Assembly: GCF_040115645.1 (NCBI RefSeq)
Contig: NC_089560.1
Location: forward strand, 1,116,001-1,180,000
Reading direction: 5' to 3'
DNA length: 64,000 nucleotides
Origin: Euwallacea fornicatus
Taxonomy: Eukaryota > Arthropoda > Insecta > Coleoptera > Curculionidae
Numbering within the stretch: the stretch's first letter is position 1; every line of letters begins with the position of its first letter. Below, in pieces: positions 58,260 through 64,000 of this stretch. The notes under the pieces were generated by a model, which saw nothing but the letters and a program-made list of their open reading frames with translations, was not told the DNA's origin and made no database searches. Both the position numbers and the translations under genes were made by a program.

Positions 58260-58777
58260 ATTCTAAAAGTTTGCAATAGTTATGGCCAATAGCGTATTAG
58301 ACTTTTTACACCACAAATAAGAGTCCAAAGGATGCAGGTCTGGAGAACGAGGAGGCCAAGCAACCGGATTTTCACGACCTATACACCAGTTCAGAAAAAC
58401 ATTGTCTAAATATCTCCGTACTTTCATACTGAAATGTGGAGGGGCACCATCATGCATAAATCACATATTACCTCGGGTTCGAAGAGAAATTTCTTCTAAT
58501 ACAGCATATAGTGACTTTTGAAGGAAATCCAAATTATGTAGTCCATACAACCGCGTTGGCAACATGAATGGACCAATTAGAAATTGTCCCAAAATTCCTG
58601 CCCAAATATTAATTGAATTGAATTGGTGCTGATATTTGCCAACAGTAGTTCAATGAGGATTTTGAAAGGGCCCAGTATGTAAGTTGTAGGAGTTAATGAT
58701 GCCGTTTCTGGAAATCCCGCTTCGTCAGTGAACAAAATATATCTTATTAATCTTGGTATTATACAGAAGTGTCCCAA
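58260..58777 (-). pseudogene. DD41D-type transposase fragment
   Basis: Minus strand: IPRLIRYILFTDEAGFPETA (first catalytic Asp), then a shifted frame with NPHCTTVGKYQHQFNSINIW and AGILGQFLIGPFMLPTRL, then FMHDGAPPHFSMKVRRYLDN (second Asp), WCIGRENPVAWPPRSPDLHP and LDSYLWC (third Asp), 41 residues from the second. It ends shortly after at 58260 without the usual C-terminus, and the N-terminal DNA-binding domain is absent. A terminus-like TACATGGTGGCGCATTTGTC near 58213 probably marks the left end of this element; the right end was not found. Confidence 0.82.
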
Positions 58778-58780
58778 AAC

Positions 58781-59939
58781 TCATTAAGTTTCATCAACTA
58801 GGAGAAAAGTTATGTAGAAAACATAATTTTCATAATCAAATTTTGAAGAGCGGTATTGTCGCAGTGGTAAGTTTTTCAAAAATTAATTATTAATAATAAT
58901 AAATAATTTATTATAAGTAGAATTTTTTGACGAGAACTTTTCATTTGCGGGATATTGGCCACATTTTTGGAAACACTCTCCATTGGGGCTGAAGTGTGGA
59001 GATTAATCTACATTCTCCAGAACCATTCCGCATACGACTGACAAAAGCGAAGTTATTTAATTCATATAAAGTGCACGTTAATTAAATCAAAAATTTCACA
59101 AACGAGTTACTAAACACTAACTGCAGTAACTAAACGCTACTGGATAAACAGGGTGGCTCAATAAAGGTGTAACTTTCATGACAATCCTTGAGTGGTGAGG
59201 AGAGATGGTGTCACTCTCCAGATATATGACAGATGTCACTGAGAAGACCCAGACTCTCTTTAGAACAATTAAACTGAGTTCGAGAACTACAAGAACACGA
59301 TCGATGACGGATCAACTTTTGTGCCTGGAATGGTACGTAAATGGGCGTACATGTGTAAATTTTCCAGAAAAAACGAATTCGTGCTCTGCAAAACGAGGCA
59401 GATTATCTAGGGAATCGAAGTTAACCTTAATGGAAAAAAAATTAACCCTCTTATTCATGTTCTAGTACTTCCACGGCATGTTAATGCTTCAAATGAAGCG
59501 AATGCGTGCAAGTGAAACCAATTAATTGCGAAAATAAATTGACAAGAAACGAAACAAAAACACATTGAAATGCTGCTACTGACATGGGAAACATTTAGAA
59601 AATCAAATTTTCTAATATCTCTAGGTGAATGTTAGAGGTAATAAGATTTTGCTCAACATAATCGCAAGAAAGCTTTATCAAACCGATCTTATTAAGGAAT
59701 TTGGACCATGCATAAATCAGTCTCCTCTACAGGGGTGAACAAACTTGCAACAATTACTATATTGATACGGTTCTTACAGCAAAATCCATTTAACTGTTGT
59801 TTTCTCGATAATTTGTTAATAAAATTTTAATGTTACGCCCATATTTTTGACCACATTAACCCAATATCAGAGGTGTTTGAGGAATGCCAAACCCTTTTTG
59901 GTACGAATCTTCAAATGGCTCCCATTTCCATTAGAAACA
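58781..59939. other. No gene; one lone transposon terminus
   Basis: Includes CAGGGTGGCTCAATAAAGG at about 59151, a left-type terminus without a recognised partner. The remainder has no supported feature. Confidence 0.4.
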
Positions 59940-60440
59940 CAGGGTGTTTCAGAATTAACTGTACAGACGCCACCGGAGGTTAGAGTACTTCAATACGATT
60001 CAAATTCTTCTATATATCGTAGATATAGGGCGTTCTGCTTTTTTTATTCAACGACTTTATAGTCATAACTTCTAACGTATTCGCTATAAGTAATTCAAAT
60101 TTTGTTGGTTGTCTTGACATCTATTGTAAGATACCATCAACAGAGTTTGTAAATAGCACATCCGGACTGGGAAATAGGCTTTTTGGAATTTTTTTATGAA
60201 TTTAAATACTCTGTATATTATTTTCTATAAAACTATATGGAACTCTTAATGAAGTACGGAAAGCTGTCTTTATCCCATTAATTTCCTAATTCCTATATGT
60301 ATATTTTTTTTTGTCGAGAACAAGATATTTTTTTACTTAAAATATAATATTTAATAATTATTCGAAATAACGCCATCTTTCTATTGTAATAACGAAAACT
60401 TAAATTAGGTAATAATGATTACCACACAACAAAAAAACAG

Positions 60441-60697
60441 TTACAAGAGGTATTCAAAATAACTGCCATTTGCTTGTATGCATTTTCTTGCTCTCGGCGA
60501 AAGTTGCCTTATTGCCTTTCGTATGAAGTCGGGATTATTTCCAATTGTCGCACAATAGTCGTTTATCCTTTGTACGGGCTCCTCTCTTGTGCTTATCCCT
60601 CGTTGACAAAACTCAGATTTTAAATGCCCCCCGCAGTAATAATCCAACGGATTAAAATCTGGCGTTCTAGCTGGCCATATTCTTGCGATGTAAACAA
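60441..60697 (-). pseudogene. Transposase C-terminus, left arm copy
   Basis: Minus strand: IARIWPARTPDFNPLDYYCG (third catalytic Asp region), GHLKSEFCQRGISTREEP, QRINDYCATIGNNPDFIR and RARKCIQANGSYFEYLL with the stop at 60441-60443. The frame is open from the WPART segment to the stop. The upstream catalytic domains are missing at the junction with the spacer. Confidence 0.85.
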
Positions 60698-60896
60698 ATC
60701 AGGCGTGGTGACACGATAAAATATTCGCAGATCAAAGAATCCGAACTCAGAATCGAAAGAAGAAACCAAGAAAGAAAAACACTTTCACGAAACGAAATTA
60801 TCAATAAGCTTGTCACAGATCTGACGTAGCTAGCAACACGGAAAATCTCACTTGAGCAGTAAATCAAAATCCATATTAAAAAAAAACAATCTGTAT

Positions 60897-61145
60897 TTCG
60901 AGTATGAATTGATGAGATCACGAGGTTTTAATCCATTGGATTATTACTTCTGGGTGCATTTAAAATCAGAGATTTATAAACGAGAGGAAAACACAAGAGA
61001 GGCGCTCCTTCAAAAAATAAACAACAGCTGTGCGACAATTAGAAATAATCCCGACATTCTATCACCAAAGACAATAAGGCAATTTTCATTGAGAGCAAGA
61101 AAATGCATACAAGCAAATGGCAGGCATTTTGTAGACCCCTTGTAA
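60897..61145 (+). pseudogene. Transposase C-terminus, right arm copy
   Basis: Plus strand: RSRGFNPLDYYFWVHLKSEI, REENTREALLQKINNSCATI and LRARKCIQANGRHFVDPL, stop at 61143-61145. It is the inverted sister of 60441-60697, differing by scattered substitutions and a small insertion (ILSPKT versus FIRKA). The two copies diverged after the inverted duplication or derive from different source elements. Confidence 0.85.
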
Positions 61146-61654
61146 CTGCTTTTTTTGTGTGTTGCAATTGTTATTAACTACTTGGATTTTTCGTTATTGC
61201 AATACAAATATGGCGTTTATTTCGAACAATTATTAACCTTCTAATTTTTTCAAATAATGTCTTCTTGTTGAGACAAAATTATTCGTGTGGGAATTATGAA
61301 ACTAATGTAACAAAGATAACATTTAACGCCTCATTGGATGCTTATATGGAGATATACAGGGTGTTCCATATCATAAAATTTTTTAAAAAGCCTATTTCCT
61401 AGTCCGGATCTGCAGTTTACAAATTCCGTTAATGATATTTTATAGTGTATATTAAGATGTGACTACCCGCGAAATTTGAATTAGTTTTAACAAGGTCAAA
61501 GGTTAGGACCCTAAGGTCATTAAGTAAAAAAAGAAAAACACCCAGGATCTCGAGAATGAAGAGACATTTTCTTATGGTAGATGGGTGAATTTGAGTCATG
61601 GTGAAGCGCTCTAACCCCTAGTAGCGTATTTACAGCTAACTGTGAAACGCACTG

Positions 61655-61904
61655 TGTTGCGGTGATGGCACCACTTAGGAGGGTAAATTTTCAGTTTCTC
61701 CACACTGTAGATTCTGAGGGGTGGAGGGTGACTATGAGTTTTAAACGGAACGATACTCTATTGTTTCCAATACTCGAATCTCACCAGTGAAATAAATCAT
61801 AGTTATTTACCCAACAAGTGTGGAAAATGACGTTTCGTGTGACCATTCCATATTTATGTCCCAAGTACACGAGGGGAAGTTCGTAAAACCATACTTGCAT
61901 CGAT
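61655..61904. other. No gene recognised
   Basis: Short spacer; no feature seen. Confidence 0.4.
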
Positions 61905-62560
61905 GATAAATAGCACTGCCTTGGACATATGGCATGAGTAAGAAATTTCTAAAGACTCTTGGGAGAGGCCTTTTGACACCTCTCTACATATTTATTAATA
62001 AATGCTTTGAATCTGGAAATTTTCTCATTAAACTTACAACCAGCAGGGTTATCCCAATTTTCAAGAGCAGGGATTACGGTGAGGGAAGATACTGTCAACC
62101 CTTATCTCTAGATCCGTTTGTTTTCGGGCCTCTTGACATTGCCATCAATAATAGATTATCCAGTTTCCTATCGGGAGAATCCTGATCTGCTTTCAACTTT
62201 ACTCTTAACAGAGTAGGTCAACGGGGCAGGCGTGAGGGGGTAAAACAGATACACCGCTTTCTGCGACTTCTCGAAGGCTTCCGACTCCGTTTTGCATATA
62301 ATTTTTCTGGACAAATTTGACGAACACGAGATTCGCGGGCGTGCTTAATGGATTAATAGAATTTTGTTTCCAGGTACGACCCTGGATGTCGAGCATTAGG
62401 GGGCAAATCATCGTCCCGCTAAGTAATGTCCGAAGGCCCCAAGGAATCGATCTGCGGTCAATTATTATTTATACTGTACGTGAATGACCTCTCTTTTTTC
62501 ATATTCGTTCCCTCGGTTATAAAGGCAGTCGATGACATGTTATGACTGCCAATACGATGA
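61905..62560 (+). pseudogene. Non-LTR retrotransposon reverse transcriptase remnant
   Basis: The frame from about 61934 reads KKFLKTLGRGLLTPLYIFIN, KCFESGNFLIKLTTSRVIPI and FKSRDYGEGRYCQPLSLDPF, the start of a LINE reverse transcriptase domain (S..FLK....L..PL..I.N.S...G.FP...K.ARVIPI.K..D....NYRPIS). Later, PQGIDLRSIII near 62435 and, after a frameshift, LYVNDLS and then AVDDML near 62535 correspond to the PQGS.LGP..FL.YINDL and (F)ADD motifs. The Tyr/Phe-Ala-Asp-Asp catalytic site is altered to AVDD and the frame is broken several times. Confidence 0.75.
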
Positions 62561-63060
62561 GCTTGACCGTCGTTAAAACGCAACGTACTTATTTCTCATT
62601 AGAAAGTGAGTTGAGCATAGATGATGATTATCACGAAGGCCTGAAGTTGACCGATTGCGTGGCAGGCTCCCCGGTGTTGCTTTTCTATTGTGTAGAATGT
62701 CCGCAAGGGTCCTTTTGGTGGACTCGTTCGGCTAGCTTATTTTTCTATTTATTCTTTGTTTAAGGCAATGTAATCAAGTATATGAAATTGAGAACTTTTG
62801 AGCCCACGGCTAGAAATAGCTTGGTTACTTTATAGCCCTGTAGTTTGAACGAGTCGGTAGGGCAGCCTGTTACGAAATAGAATTATCAATAGATTTAAAG
62901 TTTGTCAATTTCCTTCTTACATTTATTTGATATTTCGAAACGAATTAGTTGTGTCGGAGCGCGTTTTTAAAACTGTTTACGACGCTAAAAGCCTTGTTCT
63001 CTATTGGGCGATTAAATAAGTGTTATTACTATTATTACTATTTATTGTACCTAAAATATC
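62561..63060 (+). other. Probable downstream part of the LINE remnant
   Basis: A frame of 73 codons follows the VDD motif without recognisable blocks. Near 62990-63045 the words TTCTCTATTGGGCGATTAAA and a (TTACTA)-rich tract resemble the simple-repeat tail found at the 3' end of several insect LINEs. The assignment is tentative. Confidence 0.35.
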
Positions 63061-64000
63061 CTCCCTTTAATCAATATCCCTCCCAAACCAACCCCCGTAT
63101 CGCCCGCCTTTACCTCCCTTCAGGATATCCCCCTCGGGGATCCTATCCGCTTTGATAACTACTCCAGAACAATATCATCCAAAAGCAGGAGTCTCTTTTG
63201 TGACGATACATATAGCACTTTAGCGTAAATATTTTTCTACAATCACTGCACTGATACACATTCAGATACTTACAATTGATCGAAAAATGAATACTCAATA
63301 ATCCGAATTCTCGCCAATTTATTTGAAATCGGTTTCGTGTATAGGCTGACGTGATCGTGGATGAGGGGAGGATATAGACGAAGGGGATATGGATAAATGG
63401 AGGTGTATTTTAGGAATATCATCCGTATCTCGTACAAGCTATAATGCCCCACCAATCAGCATCGAATTTGGATCACATTGTAATGGAACGATCTTTTAGC
63501 ACCAAAAAAGCATTGGTAAACATTTGTTGCGACTTGCAATAATTATGGGAGCTACGGCATTTAGAACTTTGACGAAATCATATCGAAGCTGTTGAATATG
63601 TCACAATGGAACTGCCAATACCACCCGAATATATAGTAATATTTATCAAATTATTTTTAGGACACTGTAGGTTAGATCTGATTCACTGTTGCGGGCACCT
63701 TACACACAGGACAGTACGTTCTATTAAGTCCGCCACAATTTTTCAATAAGATGAGCATTAAAGGTAACAAACTGCATCATGCGATATAAACGGCCAAATA
63801 ACTTCTAAGCTTTGATTCAAATAAACGGTCCAATGCTCCAATCAGTGTTCCTGCTCAAATTCCTCTACGATTTCCTGCACAAATTTCTACGATTCAACTA
63901 CTATTCCTCGAATCGGGGCCATCTCGCATCGATATCGAACATTACGACCTAATTTAATTTAATATTTTTAAAGTGACTTTATTCTTAATAAATCCTTAAT
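63061..64000. other. No gene recognised
   Basis: AT-rich sequence to the window end, no supported feature. At about 63500-63600 the minus and plus frames show no transposase motifs. Confidence 0.4.

Larger units (their letters stand above)
59940..61654. mobile_element. 1.7-kb palindrome made of two opposed element halves
   Basis: The left end CAGGGTGTTTCAGAATTAAC at 59940 and the right end, reverse-complemented from 61654, CAGTGCGTTTCACAGTTAGC begin arms of about 750 bp each (59940-60697 and 60897-61654). Matching blocks include GGTTAGAG..CTTCA, ATCCGGACT.GGAAATAGGC and CATTTGCTTGTATGCATTTT. Each arm contains the 3' end of the same transposase gene reading towards the outer end. A spacer of about 200 bp joins the inner ends. 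The structure is a head-to-head dimer of the 3' half of one DD41D-type element. Confidence 0.88.

Noticed and set aside
1..64000. CRISPR arrays, operons or other prokaryotic systems
   Set aside because: The window has spliced-gene signals, LINEs and mariner/Tc1 elements of animal type; no regularly spaced repeats or bacterial gene organisation were seen.

Overview
The window looks like AT-rich insect nuclear DNA. The only host coding sequence I recognise is one exon, at 6936-7149 (+). It encodes the start of a CELF/Bruno RNA-binding protein, including the first half of RRM1, and ends in a good splice donor. No later CELF exon was found, so most of the remaining 57 kb may be a very large first intron. 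A CpG-rich block at about 29.88-30.38 kb, ending in a strong donor, may be an alternative promoter and leader exon. Abundant mariner/Tc1 elements, a beetle-like repeat style and the intron size suggest an insect, perhaps a beetle; that assignment is weak.

Nearly everything else that can be named is transposon DNA, mostly TA-targeting Tc1/mariner elements in nested layers. (1) An intact 346-aa Tc1-type transposase (DD34E) lies in a 1,432-bp element with 37-bp inverted termini. It sits inside the 5' leader of a DD34D mariner whose own transposase has one premature stop. (2) A second DD34D mariner, with perfect 28-bp termini, carries one nonsense and one frameshift mutation and sits inside an older long-terminal-repeat DNA element. 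(3) Three further Tc1-like (DD34E) elements are decayed; one holds an LTR-like insert and another a 5'-truncated Jockey-type LINE with target-site duplications. (4) A distinct group with long inverted termini starting CAGGGTG encodes transposases with a DD41D-like spacing. At least nine coding remnants or deletion derivatives are present.

Layout: 1-6.4 kb, DD41D-type element with LINE insert, foldback repeats; 6.4-7.15 kb, promoter/leader and CELF exon; 8.3-12.2 kb, Tc1 remnant, DD41D-like remnant, palindromic MITE; 13.6-16.3 kb, Tc1-in-mariner nest; 17.8-24.7 kb, elements packed end to end with only TA between some of them; 25.3-28.3 kb, long-TIR element containing two more MITEs; 28.3-42.4 kb, mostly unique sequence with the candidate promoter, one DD41D element and a decayed tandem repeat; 42.4-48.4 kb, three hairpin elements; 50.6-52.7 kb, another DD41D element; 56.5-61.7 kb, Tc1 with LINE, DD41D remnant and a 1.7-kb palindrome carrying two opposed transposase 3' ends; 61.9-63.1 kb, a non-LTR reverse transcriptase remnant.

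The most striking overall property is the number of near-perfect long palindromes (0.5-1.7 kb). If transcribed as part of the host intron they would fold into long double-stranded RNA, and several carry transposase coding sequence of the resident families. Function is inference only.
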